Shown piece by piece: positions 8,985-17,766 of a stretch of DNA of 64,000 bases. The position numbers and the translations under genes are program-made. This stretch comes from Hydrocarboniclastica marina (lineage in GTDB: Bacteria; Pseudomonadota; Gammaproteobacteria; Pseudomonadales; Oleiphilaceae): positions 3,348,692-3,412,691 of the forward strand of contig NZ_CP031093.1 of the NCBI RefSeq assembly GCF_004851605.1, written 5' to 3'. The notes beneath the pieces were generated by a model, which worked only from the letters and a program-made list of their open reading frames with translations, had not been told where the DNA came from and ran no database searches. Position 1 is the stretch's first letter; every line of letters starts with the position of its first letter.

Positions 8985-10124
8985 TTATGGACGCTGGTCG
9001 ATGGGCAGCCATTCCGAGTGATCCGGGCCGGTGTAGTCCGCGCTGGGGCGGATGATCCGGTTATTGGCACGCTGCTCTTTGACGTGCGCCGTCCAGCCGG
9101 ACACGCGGGACATCACGAAGATGGGCGTGAACAGCTCGGTCGGGATGCCCATGAAGTGGTAGGCGGAGGCATGGAAAAAGTCGGCGTTGCAGAACAGTTT
9201 CTTCTCGCGCCACATGACTTCTTCGCATCGAACCGAGACCGGGTACAGGACGGTGTCCCCTACTTCCTGGGACAGCTTCTCGGCCCACTGTTTGATGATG
9301 GCATTGCGGGGGTCAGATTCACGGTAGATCGCGTGACCGAATCCCATGATCTTTTCCTTGCGCTCCAGCATGCCCATCAGCCCTTTTTCGGCTTCATCCG
9401 GGGTCTTGAACCGTTGAATCAGCTCCATGGCCGCTTCGTTGGCGCCGCCGTGGAGCGGGCCGCGCAGGGTGCCGATGGCGCCGGTAACGCAGGAGTGAAT
9501 GTCGGACAAAGTCGAAGCGCAGACCCGTGCGGTAAAGGTCGACGCGTTGAACTCGTGCTCGGCATACAGGATCAGGGAAACGTTCATGACCCGTTCGTGC
9601 AGCTCGTTGGGCTTTTTGCCGTGGAGCAGCTCCAGGAAATGTCCGCCGATGGAATCGCTGTCACTATCCGTCTCGATGCGTACGCCTTCGTGGGCGAAGC
9701 GGTACCAGTAAGTGATGATGGACGGGAACACCGCCAGCATGCGGTCGATCTTGTCGTCCTGCTCACTGAAGTCTGCCTCGGTTTCGAGGTTGCCCAACAT
9801 GGAGCAGCCGGTGCGCATCACATCCATGGGATGGGCGTCTTTCGGAATCTGTTCCAGGACTTTCTTCAGGGCATCCGGCAGCGCCCGCAGGCTGCTGAGC
9901 TTCTTCTTGTAATCGTCCAGTTCCTGCCGCTTGGGCAGCTTGCCGCGAAGCAGCAGGTAGGCCACTTCCTCAAACTGGGCGTTGTCCGCCAGCGCAGTAA
10001 TATCGTAGCCGCGATAGGTCAGCCCGGCGCCGGTCTTGCCAACGGTACAGAGTGCGGTTTCGCCGGCAACCTGGCCGCGAAGCCCTGCAGTGTTCGGTTT
10101 TTTACCAGGTTCTTTATCAGACAT
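8985..10124 (-). CDS. prpC: 2-methylcitrate synthase PrpC
   Basis: Condenses propionyl-CoA with oxaloacetate to 2-methylcitrate in the cytoplasm. The 379-residue citrate-synthase-family protein has the compact bacterial length of PrpC. Catalytic-site motifs are visible: TGAIGTLRGPLHGGANEAAM (active-site His), MGFGHAIYRESDPRNAI (second active-site His) and the C-terminal SRVSGWTAHVKEQ. The N-terminus GLRGQVAGETALCTVGKTGAGLTYRGYD matches PrpC better than the larger hexameric GltA. Third gene of the operon, 11 bp after prpB, so very likely co-translated from one mRNA. Confidence 0.96.
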   Translation of the reverse strand: MSDKEPGKKPNTAGLRGQVAGETALCTVGKTGAGLTYRGYDITALADNAQFEEVAYLLLRGKLPKRQELDDYKKKLSSLRALPDALKKVLEQIPKDAHPMDVMRTGCSMLGNLETEADFSEQDDKIDRMLAVFPSIITYWYRFAHEGVRIETDSDSDSIGGHFLELLHGKKPNELHERVMNVSLILYAEHEFNASTFTARVCASTLSDIHSCVTGAIGTLRGPLHGGANEAAMELIQRFKTPDEAEKGLMGMLERKEKIMGFGHAIYRESDPRNAIIKQWAEKLSQEVGDTVLYPVSVRCEEVMWREKKLFCNADFFHASAYHFMGIPTELFTPIFVMSRVSGWTAHVKEQRANNRIIRPSADYTGPDHSEWLPIDQRP

Positions 10125-10135
10125 GGAAATGCTCC

Positions 10136-11029
10136 TTATTGATCCGATTTCTTGTTGGCAAACAGGGCGTCCAGCTTTTCTTCAAACTGGTGGTAGTTGA
10201 GGAAGTCATACAGCTCCATGCGGGTCTGCATCAGATCCACAACATCCTTCTGATCGCCCTTGTCCAGAATATTCTCGTAGACCATGAGGGCCGCTTTGTT
10301 CATGGCGCGGAAGGCACTCAGCGGGTACAGCACCATGTCGGCACCGGCTTCGGCCAGTTCAGAGCGGTTATACAGCGGCGTCGCGCCAAATTCAGTGATA
10401 TTGGCCAGAATGGGCGCATCCAGCGCAGAAGAGAACGCCTTGTAGTGGTCCAGTTCGGTGACGGCTTCCGCGAAGATACCGTCGGCGCCGGCTTCAATGC
10501 AGGCCTGGGCGCGATCGATGGCAGCTTCGAGTCCTTCCTGCTGGAAGGCATCGGTACGGGCCATGATGAAGAAGTTCTCGTCCGTCCGCGCATCGACGCA
10601 GGCCTTGATCCGGTCGACCATTTCTTCCTTGGTGACAATGGCCTTGTTGGGCCGATGGCCGCAGCGCTTCTGCGCCACCTGGTCCTCGATATGAACCGCC
10701 GCCGCACCGGCGCGCTCCATCTCCTTGATAGTGCGACTGATGTTAAACGCTCCGCCCCAGCCGGTGTCGATGTCTACCAGCAACGGCGTCTCCACCGCAC
10801 CGGTGATACGGCGGATGTCCTCAAGCACGTCGTTCATGGTGGTCATGCCCAGGTCAGGCAGACCGTAAGAGGCATTGGCGACGCCGCCGCCGGACAGATA
10901 AATCGCATGATGGCCCACACGCTCCGCCATAAGAGCGGTATAGGCGTTAACCGTGCCGACGATCTGCAGCGGGTTGTTCTCGGCCAGGGCCTTTCGAAAA
11001 CGGGCACCCGGAGTCAGGGCGTTGCTCAT
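10136..11029 (-). CDS. prpB: 2-methylisocitrate lyase PrpB
   Basis: Cleaves 2-methylisocitrate to pyruvate and succinate, the last step of the methylcitrate cycle. The 297-residue protein is a full-length isocitrate-lyase/PEP-mutase barrel. The KRCGH signature with catalytic Cys123 sits at the position found in E. coli PrpB. The metal-binding [10 protein letters not shown] strand lies at 85-94 and AVHIEDQ at 111-117. Second gene of the operon, about 50 bp after the GntR regulator gene and 11 bp before prpC. Confidence 0.97.
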   Translation of the reverse strand: MSNALTPGARFRKALAENNPLQIVGTVNAYTALMAERVGHHAIYLSGGGVANASYGLPDLGMTTMNDVLEDIRRITGAVETPLLVDIDTGWGGAFNISRTIKEMERAGAAAVHIEDQVAQKRCGHRPNKAIVTKEEMVDRIKACVDARTDENFFIMARTDAFQQEGLEAAIDRAQACIEAGADGIFAEAVTELDHYKAFSSALDAPILANITEFGATPLYNRSELAEAGADMVLYPLSAFRAMNKAALMVYENILDKGDQKDVVDLMQTRMELYDFLNYHQFEEKLDALFANKKSDQ

Positions 11030-11079
11030 GTGCGGTCTCCCTTAAATAGACAATACCCGGAGTGATTCCGAGCGAGCTG

Positions 11080-11760
11080 TTAGAGCGTGATCAGGCCTTC
11101 CTGAATCTTGGATTCGATATTGCTGCGGGCAGCGGAAATGTGGCGCTGCATCAGAAACTGCGCCAGTTCACCATCACGCTGGGCGATGGCGTCGGCAATA
11201 TGCCGGTGTTCCCTGAGGGCTTTCTGCGGACGTCCGGTCGCGGTGCTGAACCGGCAACGATAGAGCCGCAGCAGATAATAAAGGTTACCCAGCAGCATCT
11301 CGCCCAGTTTCTGGTTCTGGCTGCCGGTAACGATACAGAAGTGGAAATCGTAGTTGCCTTCGTCCTGATAGTAAGCCTGACCCTCGGCCTGGGCCACCAT
11401 GTTCTCATGGCCATCAAGGAGCGCATGCAGGTCCGCTATGGCAGCGTCAGTCATGCGCTCGGCCGCCTGGCGCGCCGCCAGGCCTTCCATCACTTCGCGA
11501 ATGTGGTAAAGCTCCAGCAGCTCCTGGCCGCTGATCGAAACCACCTTGACCCCGGCGTGGGGCCTGCGCACCAGCAAGCCACGGGATTCAAGACGACCCA
11601 GGGCCTCCCGCAGCGGCCCGCGAGTAAGGTTGAAGCGCTCGCAGAGCTCCACCTCGCCGATTTTTTCACCAGGCGCCAATGTGCCTTCGATGATCGCACT
11701 TTGCAGACAATTTAACGCTTCGTCTGCACGAGTCGGCGTTCTGAGGTGGGCTATAGACAT
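11080..11760 (-). CDS. prpR: GntR-family (FadR/FCD subfamily) regulator of the prp operon
   Basis: 226 residues: N-terminal winged helix-turn-helix (about 10-75, with GEKIGEVELCERFNLTRGPLREAL and ESRGLLVRR) and a C-terminal all-helical FCD ligand domain (about 80-215) with the metal-site pattern D/H...H (HFCIV, REHRHIADAI). It is the first gene of the prp operon, so it probably represses its own operon and is relieved by a methylcitrate-cycle intermediate. Three copies of an ATTGTTAACAAT-like palindrome lie just upstream, the nearest ending two bases before the start codon. No Shine-Dalgarno sequence is visible, so the mRNA may be leaderless or poorly translated. It is not the sigma-54-type PrpR of enterobacteria; the shared symbol denotes role, not homology. 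Confidence 0.9.
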   Translation of the reverse strand: MSIAHLRTPTRADEALNCLQSAIIEGTLAPGEKIGEVELCERFNLTRGPLREALGRLESRGLLVRRPHAGVKVVSISGQELLELYHIREVMEGLAARQAAERMTDAAIADLHALLDGHENMVAQAEGQAYYQDEGNYDFHFCIVTGSQNQKLGEMLLGNLYYLLRLYRCRFSTATGRPQKALREHRHIADAIAQRDGELAQFLMQRHISAARSNIESKIQEGLITL

Positions 11761-11762
11761 TG

Positions 11763-11859
11763 ATTGTTAACAATATGCCGGAAAGATGCGCAAAAACTAC
11801 GCTCAATCGGCATTATTGTCAACAAATGGCCCAAGACCAGAGCAGGTATTGTTAACAGG
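11763..11859 (-). promoter_or_regulatory. Three GntR operator copies before prpR-prpBC-acnD-prpF
   Basis: 11763-11774 is the perfect palindrome ATTGTTAACAAT. 11815-11826 (ATTGTCAACAAA) and 11848-11859 (ATTGTTAACAGG) are close copies. Centres are 52 and 33 bp apart, so the sites are close to the same DNA face at about five and three helical turns. The form ATTGT-N2-ACAAT is typical of FCD-type GntR regulators. The region 11761-11924 has no other gene and must hold the operon promoter. Confidence 0.7.
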
Positions 11860-11924
11860 AAAGTGAGCGGCAGCTTCCTGCCCGCGACGGAGTCGCATCG
11901 CTACGCTTGCTCATCAACGCTTGG

Positions 11925-13703
11925 TTACTCATCCCCAGCTACAGACAGGCCCGGTTGTGATTCAGGCCCGTCGCCATAGAGGCAGATCCGGTTGCGCCCT
12001 CCGGCCTTTGCCGCATAAAGCGCGCGGTCGGCCATGCGGATAACCTGATTGCGCGTGAAAGCTTCAGGAGCGCCGACCTCCGCGAGCCCCGCAGACAGCG
12101 TATGCTCTATATCCTCGCCCTGGTAGAGCGTGGGCGTGGCAGCGAACTCCGCACGGATGCGCTCGGCGACGTCCATCGCCAGGCGTGCCGACGGCGCCTG
12201 CAGAAGCAGCGCGAACTCTTCGCCACCAAAACGAACGCAGACATCCTCAGGCCTGACGCAACGGCGCAGCAGCTGGCCCAGCTCCTTCAGCACTTCATCC
12301 CCGGCATCATGCCCATAGCGATCATTGACCACCTTGAACAGGTCAAGGTCGATCAGTACCAGAAAAACCCGCTTGCCACCCGCGCCGCTACGACGCTGGA
12401 GACGATCGAAGGCCTCCTCGAAAGCGCGTCGGTTACCTAATCCTGTCAGCGGATCTTCATTCGCCACCGCCAGGGCGACGCGGCGGTCTCGGTCCCAGCC
12501 GACCAGCTTTTCGCCTAGCGCAATCAGCAGGAAAATAGCCTCCAGCGCCCCCCCGGCCTGGGCATAGTACAAAGGCGCCATGCCCCAGTTGAACAGGCTG
12601 GTGCCGGCACTGATCACACTGACAAGCAATCCCAGCCCGTACAACACCCAGGCCACGCTGTACCAGCGGGCGTAGCCGAGGCCGCGTCGATAAGCCATGA
12701 ACCCAAGCACAGCCAGCGATATCAACGCGGCAAGACTGACATGGGAGAGATAGAGCACCGGCACATAGACGCCCAGGAACCGCGCCAATATCGCGGCGGT
12801 CATCAACCACAGGCTGGCTTTGATCAGCTGGTCTACGCGGGGAAAAAGCGCCTTCGTTTTAAGAAAGAGGCGGGAGAACTGCAACGCCGACATGGACGTC
12901 AGCAGGAACGTTATGTTGAAGCCCTCGTTATGCCACCAAGGAGAATTCGGCCATAGGTACTGAAACGAAAGCCCGTTCAGCTGTGCCCAGGTAAGGAGGC
13001 TGGAGATAAGGAAGAAGGCGTAAAAAAGGTAAAGGGACTGGCGCAGGATAAATGCGCCCAGCAGCGCAATGATCAGCAGCACGAGCATAAGCCCGTAGTA
13101 ACTGCCCAACAGAAGGTATTCCAGATGGGCTGCACTGGCGAACTGGCCGACATCAGACAGAAACAGATTCAAAGTCAGCGTATCCGCCTTGACGAAGTGC
13201 AGCCGCAACCAGAGGTCGGTATAACCCCCAGCCGGGGTCACATGCTCGAAAGCCAGCGTGCGGTGGACGAAGGGGCGCTCGCTGAACGGCACCCGATCGG
13301 AGAGATCGGCCTGCTGGCGTACGCCGCCATTATCCGCGTAGTGCACGCTCAACTCATCAAGGTAACTGGTCTCGTGGTAGAGCACCCAGCGTTTTTCGGT
13401 GGCTCCCGCGAGGTTATCAAGCCGCACGCGGACCCAATGGTAGTCGTCTGTTATGCCCCGGTTGAGGCAGGCGGCGGTCAGCGGTTGAAATTCTCCCAAC
13501 GGTAACTGGTCTACAGTGAGGTCCCGGTCCGTTACCCAGTAGCTGGCGCCGGCATGGAGAACACTGTGCTTGAGCGCGCTGATGTCGATGACGGGAACTT
13601 GTGTGCCTTTCTGCCCGAATTCTTCGGGTTGCCCATAGCTATGGACGCTGAATAGCAAAAGCAGAGTAGCCGCCAGCCAGCGGAGTACCGGTAACAAATC
13701 CAT
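11925..13703 (-). CDS. Membrane diguanylate cyclase with 7TM-DISM sensor
   Basis: Makes cyclic di-GMP in response to an extracytoplasmic signal. Layout of the 592 residues: signal peptide (1-24, cleaved near VHSYGQ), periplasmic 7TMR-DISM extracellular domain (about 30-180, with HWVRVRLDN and LDELSVHYAD), seven membrane segments (about 190-400), then a GGDEF domain. The active-site loop is GGEEF (493-497), a fully competent variant. The RxxD product-inhibition site (RPED) lies five residues before it, so feedback inhibition is expected. Transcribed in the same direction as the prp operon but ending 165 bp before it, with the operator region between. The ligand of the DISM domain is unknown; carbohydrates are proposed for the family. 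Confidence 0.93.
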   Translation of the reverse strand: MDLLPVLRWLAATLLLLFSVHSYGQPEEFGQKGTQVPVIDISALKHSVLHAGASYWVTDRDLTVDQLPLGEFQPLTAACLNRGITDDYHWVRVRLDNLAGATEKRWVLYHETSYLDELSVHYADNGGVRQQADLSDRVPFSERPFVHRTLAFEHVTPAGGYTDLWLRLHFVKADTLTLNLFLSDVGQFASAAHLEYLLLGSYYGLMLVLLIIALLGAFILRQSLYLFYAFFLISSLLTWAQLNGLSFQYLWPNSPWWHNEGFNITFLLTSMSALQFSRLFLKTKALFPRVDQLIKASLWLMTAAILARFLGVYVPVLYLSHVSLAALISLAVLGFMAYRRGLGYARWYSVAWVLYGLGLLVSVISAGTSLFNWGMAPLYYAQAGGALEAIFLLIALGEKLVGWDRDRRVALAVANEDPLTGLGNRRAFEEAFDRLQRRSGAGGKRVFLVLIDLDLFKVVNDRYGHDAGDEVLKELGQLLRRCVRPEDVCVRFGGEEFALLLQAPSARLAMDVAERIRAEFAATPTLYQGEDIEHTLSAGLAEVGAPEAFTRNQVIRMADRALYAAKAGGRNRICLYGDGPESQPGLSVAGDE

Positions 13704-13890
13704 CGCGTGTTGATGTCTCTCTGGCGAGCGCGTGAATGCGGCAGTGCCCCCCGTTGGTGCGGGAGGTCATCTATTGTTTGGGGAAAGCATAGCCAAAAAT
13801 CGCACCGACGGTTGTAAAATTGACGATTCCTGTCGGGAGTACGCGCCCGGCAGATACCTGCCCCGCCAACCCTGTCGTCCGGCCAGTTAA

Positions 13891-13916
13891 AGCTGCCATA
13901 GCGACAGCGGGCAGCT
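13891..13916 (-). terminator. Hairpin downstream of the CPA2 antiporter gene
   Basis: AGCTGCC (13891-13897) pairs with GGCAGCT (13910-13916) around a 12-nt loop, 21 bp past the stop of the antiporter gene on the minus strand. A short TTTAACT follows in that direction. The U-tract is weak, so this is a possible rather than a certain terminator. Confidence 0.45.
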
Positions 13917-13936
13917 AGGCCCGGCCGAGACAGCCA

Positions 13937-15874
13937 CTAATGGCCGAGGCCTTGGCTTCCACCCTCGGTATGGGGGCTTTTCTCGGGCACTTCGTCTGCC
14001 TCGGGCGGTGTCCAGACAGGAGCCACCTCTAGGCTTGGCGGCTCCCAGTCCTGATTCATCGCAGTACTAAGCGACTCTTCGAGCTTCATGAAAAGTTCGC
14101 TGTAGCGCGGACTGAAGTTGATGCCGCCTTCAATTTCTTTCCAGGCCTCGAACAACTCAGCCTCGTGAGCGGCTTCGCTCTCTACGAATGCCCAGGTCAT
14201 CTGTTTCGCCCTGAGCGGGTGCACGCCCAGTGCTGTCAGGGCATGGCCGCCGAGCTCAAGGGCAGAATGGTAGGTCTCGCTCACCACGTCGTCGGCCCCC
14301 GCCTCGCGCAGCTGATAGGCATGCCCGCGGTCAAACGCCCGTGCGAGCACCCAGACGCCCGGATGGTAGTGTTTGACGTGCCGGACCATATGAAGCGCCC
14401 GTTCCTGATCATCAATCGCAACCACCAGCAAACGCGCGTCCTCGATACCCGCGGTTTCCAGCAGATCAGGACGGCTGGCATCGCCGAAGTAACTTTTGAT
14501 GTTGATGCGCCGGACGTTCTCGATCTGCTCTATCTCAAGATCAAGAACGACAATGGGTACGTTGTTGGCCCGCAGCAGCCGGCAGACAATCTGCCCGAAC
14601 CGCCCCACCCCCGCCACGATCACCGGCGCCTGCTCGTCGATGGTGTCGGCTTCGCGCTCGGTATTGCGGGCATTCCGGTAGCGCGGCAACACGACCCGGT
14701 CATAAAAGATGAACAGCGCCGGGGTCAGAAACATTGAGAAAGCGACAACCAGCGACAGAATCTGGGAGGTTTCCGGGGCGATAACCTGGTTCTGCGCGCT
14801 GTAAGCCAGTAACACAAAGCCGAACTCCCCCGCCTGGGCCAGCCCCAGAGTGAAGAGCCAGCCATTGCTGCCGCGAATGCGAAACAGCAGTGCCAGGCCG
14901 AGAAGGATCAACCCTTTTACCGCTATCACGGCCAGACCAAGACCCAGAACGGTCGACCATTCCGCCGCCAGGACTTCAAAGTTGATTCCTGCACCGACGG
15001 TGATAAAGAACAGCCCCAACAGGAGCCCTTTGAACGGTTCAATCGTCGCTTCCAGCTCATGCCGGAATTCGCTGTTGGCCAGCACAACACCGGCCAGGAA
15101 AGCACCCAGCGCGGGAGAGAGATTGACCAGACTCATCAGCGCAGCAATGCCGATCACCAGCATCAGCGCCGTAGCGGTAAAGATCTCGCGCATGCCGGAC
15201 CGCACCACGTAGCGGAACAGGGGCCGGCTCAGGTAATAACCGCCCACAATGACCACCGCTATGGCGGCGACCACGGCCAGGGTATAGCTCCAGCCCGACA
15301 GGTCGTCGACCAGGCTCAGGCTGCTGCCATGGTGGGCGCCGCCGGCATCGCCGCTGAATTCAGACAAGGCCAGCAGCGGGATGAGGGCAAGCATCGGGAT
15401 GACGGCGATGTCCTGAAAGAGCAGCACCGCAAAGGCGCCACGGCCCCCTTCGGTCTTGGTCAGCCCTTTTTCGTTCAGCGTCTGCAGCACGATCGCGGTA
15501 GACGACAGCGCAAAAATCAGGCCCACGGCCAGCGCGGTCTGCCAGGGCAACCCGAGCCAAAGTGCCAGTCCCATCCCTGCCGCGACCGTAAGCACTACCT
15601 GCAAGCCGCCAAGCCCGACCAGTCTCACCCGCATGGCCCAGAGCGCGCGTGGGTCAAGCTCTATGCCGACCAGGAAAAGCATCATCACCACGCCGAACTC
15701 GGCAAAGTGCTGAATCGTGGTGGTCTCTTGCCCCACCAGTCCCAGCATTGGCCCAATCGCGACGCCGGCAACCAGGTAACCCAGCACAGAGCCCAGCCCG
15801 AAGCGTTTTGCCAGGGGCACAGCAATTACGGCAGCCAGCAGATAAATGAAGGCCTGGACAAAATACAGCGTCAT
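13937..15874 (-). CDS. CPA2-family K+/H+ (or Na+/H+) antiporter with TrkA-N domain, KefB/KefC-like
   Basis: Inner-membrane monovalent cation/proton exchanger of 645 residues. Residues 1-385 hold about 12-13 membrane segments of the Na_H_Exchanger fold. They include a VGIELDPRALW segment and the FALSSTAIVLQTLNEKG region typical of CPA2. A cytoplasmic TrkA-N (RCK) domain begins near 405 with the nucleotide-binding loop VIVAGVGRFGQIVCRLL and runs to about 525. The last ~110 residues are a charged, family-variable tail. The gene is alone; a KefF/KefG-type ancillary oxidoreductase gene does not lie beside it. So glutathione gating cannot be inferred. Confidence 0.92.
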   Translation of the reverse strand: MTLYFVQAFIYLLAAVIAVPLAKRFGLGSVLGYLVAGVAIGPMLGLVGQETTTIQHFAEFGVVMMLFLVGIELDPRALWAMRVRLVGLGGLQVVLTVAAGMGLALWLGLPWQTALAVGLIFALSSTAIVLQTLNEKGLTKTEGGRGAFAVLLFQDIAVIPMLALIPLLALSEFSGDAGGAHHGSSLSLVDDLSGWSYTLAVVAAIAVVIVGGYYLSRPLFRYVVRSGMREIFTATALMLVIGIAALMSLVNLSPALGAFLAGVVLANSEFRHELEATIEPFKGLLLGLFFITVGAGINFEVLAAEWSTVLGLGLAVIAVKGLILLGLALLFRIRGSNGWLFTLGLAQAGEFGFVLLAYSAQNQVIAPETSQILSLVVAFSMFLTPALFIFYDRVVLPRYRNARNTEREADTIDEQAPVIVAGVGRFGQIVCRLLRANNVPIVVLDLEIEQIENVRRINIKSYFGDASRPDLLETAGIEDARLLVVAIDDQERALHMVRHVKHYHPGVWVLARAFDRGHAYQLREAGADDVVSETYHSALELGGHALTALGVHPLRAKQMTWAFVESEAAHEAELFEAWKEIEGGINFSPRYSELFMKLEESLSTAMNQDWEPPSLEVAPVWTPPEADEVPEKSPHTEGGSQGLGH

Positions 15875-16246
15875 CAGTGGTTCTCCGGTAAGACTGGGCG
15901 CGAACTGGAAGTTATGTTTCGCGGGTCTCAGTAATAACAGGTCTTTTTCAGGGACGTTCAGGCTCTTCTGAACCAGGGACCTGAACTATCAGCTATTCGC
16001 TATCGCTTCGTCCAGCCGGACACGTGATCTCCATCTTTGGCGGAGCGCGCCGCCAGCCCCCCACCGAAACCGCTGTGAAGCGAGAATGGACAGTGTTATT
16101 TTGAAGACGCGCCAACGATTTACGAGCAGGTTTCAGCAGGCTGATCAAGCACACTTAGTGAAGTTGGACCAGGTCCGTGTTGCCGCAAAAATGATCTCTT
16201 GGCCCGAAGGACGGGGCAAGCCAAACCTGTGCATGGAGCAATAGCG
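15875..16246. other. Intergenic region between divergent antiporter and lipoprotein genes
   Basis: No gene seen. It must contain two divergent promoters. The only structure noted is a 7-bp inverted repeat, GTTCAGG (15956-15962) with CCTGAAC (15980-15986), and nearby partial copies of the same CAGGGAC/TTCAGG words. An in-frame TTG at 16199 could extend the lipoprotein gene but has no supporting ribosome site. Confidence 0.5.
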
Positions 16247-16846
16247 ATGAACATTATCCTCCGTAACTTCTCCCTTTCTCATTTTGCATCACTTTCCCGG
16301 CGTGTACCGCTAAAGGCCACAGCTGCAGTGCTGGCGGCGTCCTTGGCGCTGACAGCGTGTAGCATGCACGAACAGCGCGATGCCCCGGAACCGCTCAGCG
16401 AAGGTCAGATTCTGCAGATTATGCACAGCCTCAACACAGACGAGATCGACCAGGCTGAGCTCGCGATCAGAGACTCCGACAATCGTGCAGTGCGAGACGT
16501 CGCCCAGCACATCCTGCGGGATCATACCGAGTCGAACGAACGGATTAAGGCCCAGATCGAGTCCGAAGAAGATCTGGAAGAAAGCACCCTGAACAATGCG
16601 CTGACTATGCAGCTAACATCGACGCGAGAGGAAATGAGCCAGCTTTCCGGGACTGAGTTCGACTGTTTCTACCTGACCAGCCAGGTCGAGCAGCATGAAC
16701 TGGCGCTGGATATTGTCCGGTCGCAGCTTCAGCCTGATGCTGAAGAGACAGATGTCCAGTCAATGCTGGAAAGCACTGAAGACTGGCTGGGACATCACCT
16801 GGAAGCGGCCGAGCAGGCGCGAATCAGCCTGGACGAATGTTCCTAA
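16247..16846 (+). CDS. DUF4142-like lipoprotein
   Basis: 199 residues from the ATG at 16247, chosen because GGAG stands eight bases upstream. The N-terminus is a long signal peptide ending in the lipobox LALTAC-S (Cys near residue 38), so the product should be an outer- or inner-membrane lipoprotein. The rest resembles DUF4142, a ferritin-like four-helix bundle: QILQIMHSLNTDEIDQAELAI, DVAQHILRDHTESN and EWLGHHLEAAEQ-like helices. It has two further cysteines (in FDCFYL and the terminal DECS) that could form a disulfide. Function of the family is unknown; stress or envelope roles are often suggested. Confidence 0.82.
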   Translation: MNIILRNFSLSHFASLSRRVPLKATAAVLAASLALTACSMHEQRDAPEPLSEGQILQIMHSLNTDEIDQAELAIRDSDNRAVRDVAQHILRDHTESNERIKAQIESEEDLEESTLNNALTMQLTSTREEMSQLSGTEFDCFYLTSQVEQHELALDIVRSQLQPDAEETDVQSMLESTEDWLGHHLEAAEQARISLDECS

Positions 16847-16847
16847 G

Positions 16848-16892
16848 CCCTATACTGCATAGGCTCTGTACTGCATAACCCCTATACTGCAG
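16848..16892. repeat. Three 16-bp tandem repeats
   Basis: CCCTATACTGCAT (16848-16860), CTCTGTACTGCAT (16864-16876) and CCCTATACTGCAG (16880-16892) recur with a period of exactly 16 bp directly after the lipoprotein stop codon. No hairpin is obvious. A degenerate short tandem array or a set of binding sites is possible. Confidence 0.65.
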
Positions 16893-17026
16893 CGCCATTC
16901 AGATCTGTCTGTGTAGTCTCAGGCAGGTCAGGCGCCCGCTTAACCTCCGTTTTGTCCTCTCTTACTGGGTCGCCAGTAAACCTTTTCCGTTAGCATCTCC
17001 CGGGTAGAGATTGCGCTTGTCTTTCC

Positions 17027-17041
17027 TAGACGACCGGTCTA
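17027..17041 (+). promoter_or_regulatory. NemR-type operator before nemR-like gene
   Basis: TAGACGACCGGTCTA contains the 8-bp palindrome GACCGGTC (17032-17039) and the half-site GGTCTA. It shares 9 of 12 bases, including GGTCTA, with the site before the old yellow enzyme gene at 17722-17733. It ends ten bases before the ATG of the regulator gene, so binding would block its own expression. Autoregulation is inferred. Confidence 0.65.
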
Positions 17042-17051
17042 CTGTGAACCC

Positions 17052-17660
17052 ATGACCTCGACCGACACACGCAATCACATCATTCAGACCGGTGCCGACC
17101 TGATCGCGCAGAAAGGCTTTGGCGCCACAGGTCTCAATGCTGTTCTGACCGCAGCGGGCGTACCGAAAGGCTCGTTCTACCACTATTTCAAGAGTAAGGA
17201 CGACTTCGGCCTCGCAGTGATCGATTCCTTTGCTGAAGCCTACGACGCCAGGCTGGATGCCATCCTCAACGATACGTCCCGCTCGTGCCTGGACCGTTTG
17301 CGCGCGTATTTCGACACCGGGTTTGAGGCTATGACAAGCGGGGAATATGCCCGTGGCTGCCTGATAGGCAACCTGGGCCAGGAACTGGCCGGACAGAACG
17401 AGGTTTTCCGGCAGAGACTGGAAAAAGTTCTGGCCGGATGGGAGCGGCGTTTCGAGAAGTGTATTGCCGAAGCGCAGCAGGCAGGTGACGTAAGCCCGGC
17501 CGTAGATCCGGCGGACGCCGCCAGCCTGCTGTTATCTGGCTGGGAAGGCGCCATCCTCCGGGCCAAAGTGCTCAGATCGACTGAGCCCATGGCCTGTTTC
17601 GTGCGGTTTTTTTTGAGCCAGTGCCTGGGCACGCACCAGGCGACTCCCTTAATGACCTGA
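17052..17660 (+). CDS. nemR: TetR-family electrophile-responsive repressor, NemR/AcuR-like
   Basis: 202 residues with an N-terminal TetR helix-turn-helix (about 5-50: IIQTGADLIAQKGFGATGLN, GVPKGSFYHYFKSKDDF) and a helical C-terminal domain. Cys103 lies in YARGCLIGNLGQEL, matching the position of the redox/electrophile-sensing cysteine (Cys106) of E. coli NemR. Gene order regulator then old yellow enzyme is that of nemR-nemA. Matching operators precede both genes. Expected role: derepression of the reductase genes when quinones, N-ethylmaleimide-type electrophiles or hypochlorite modify the cysteine. The closest characterised relative could also be AcuR (acrylate). Confidence 0.88.
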   Translation: MTSTDTRNHIIQTGADLIAQKGFGATGLNAVLTAAGVPKGSFYHYFKSKDDFGLAVIDSFAEAYDARLDAILNDTSRSCLDRLRAYFDTGFEAMTSGEYARGCLIGNLGQELAGQNEVFRQRLEKVLAGWERRFEKCIAEAQQAGDVSPAVDPADAASLLLSGWEGAILRAKVLRSTEPMACFVRFFLSQCLGTHQATPLMT

Positions 17661-17721
17661 GGCTTTTGTATGACCCGGGAGTTCTGTCCTGGCAACGGAC
17701 TTCTATTTCCGCCTCGACTAG

Positions 17722-17733
17722 TAGACTGGTCTA
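17722..17733 (+). promoter_or_regulatory. NemR-type operator before old yellow enzyme gene
   Basis: TAGACTGGTCTA is an almost perfect 12-bp palindrome (TAGAC-N2-GTCTA) 33 bp before the ATG of the OYE gene. It matches the second operator at 17027-17041 in the GGTCTA half and in GAC. TetR-type NemR sites have this TAGAC-N2-GTCTA form. Confidence 0.75.
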
Positions 17734-17766
17734 ATTAATTGATTGTAACCCAAAGGAGATCACTCA

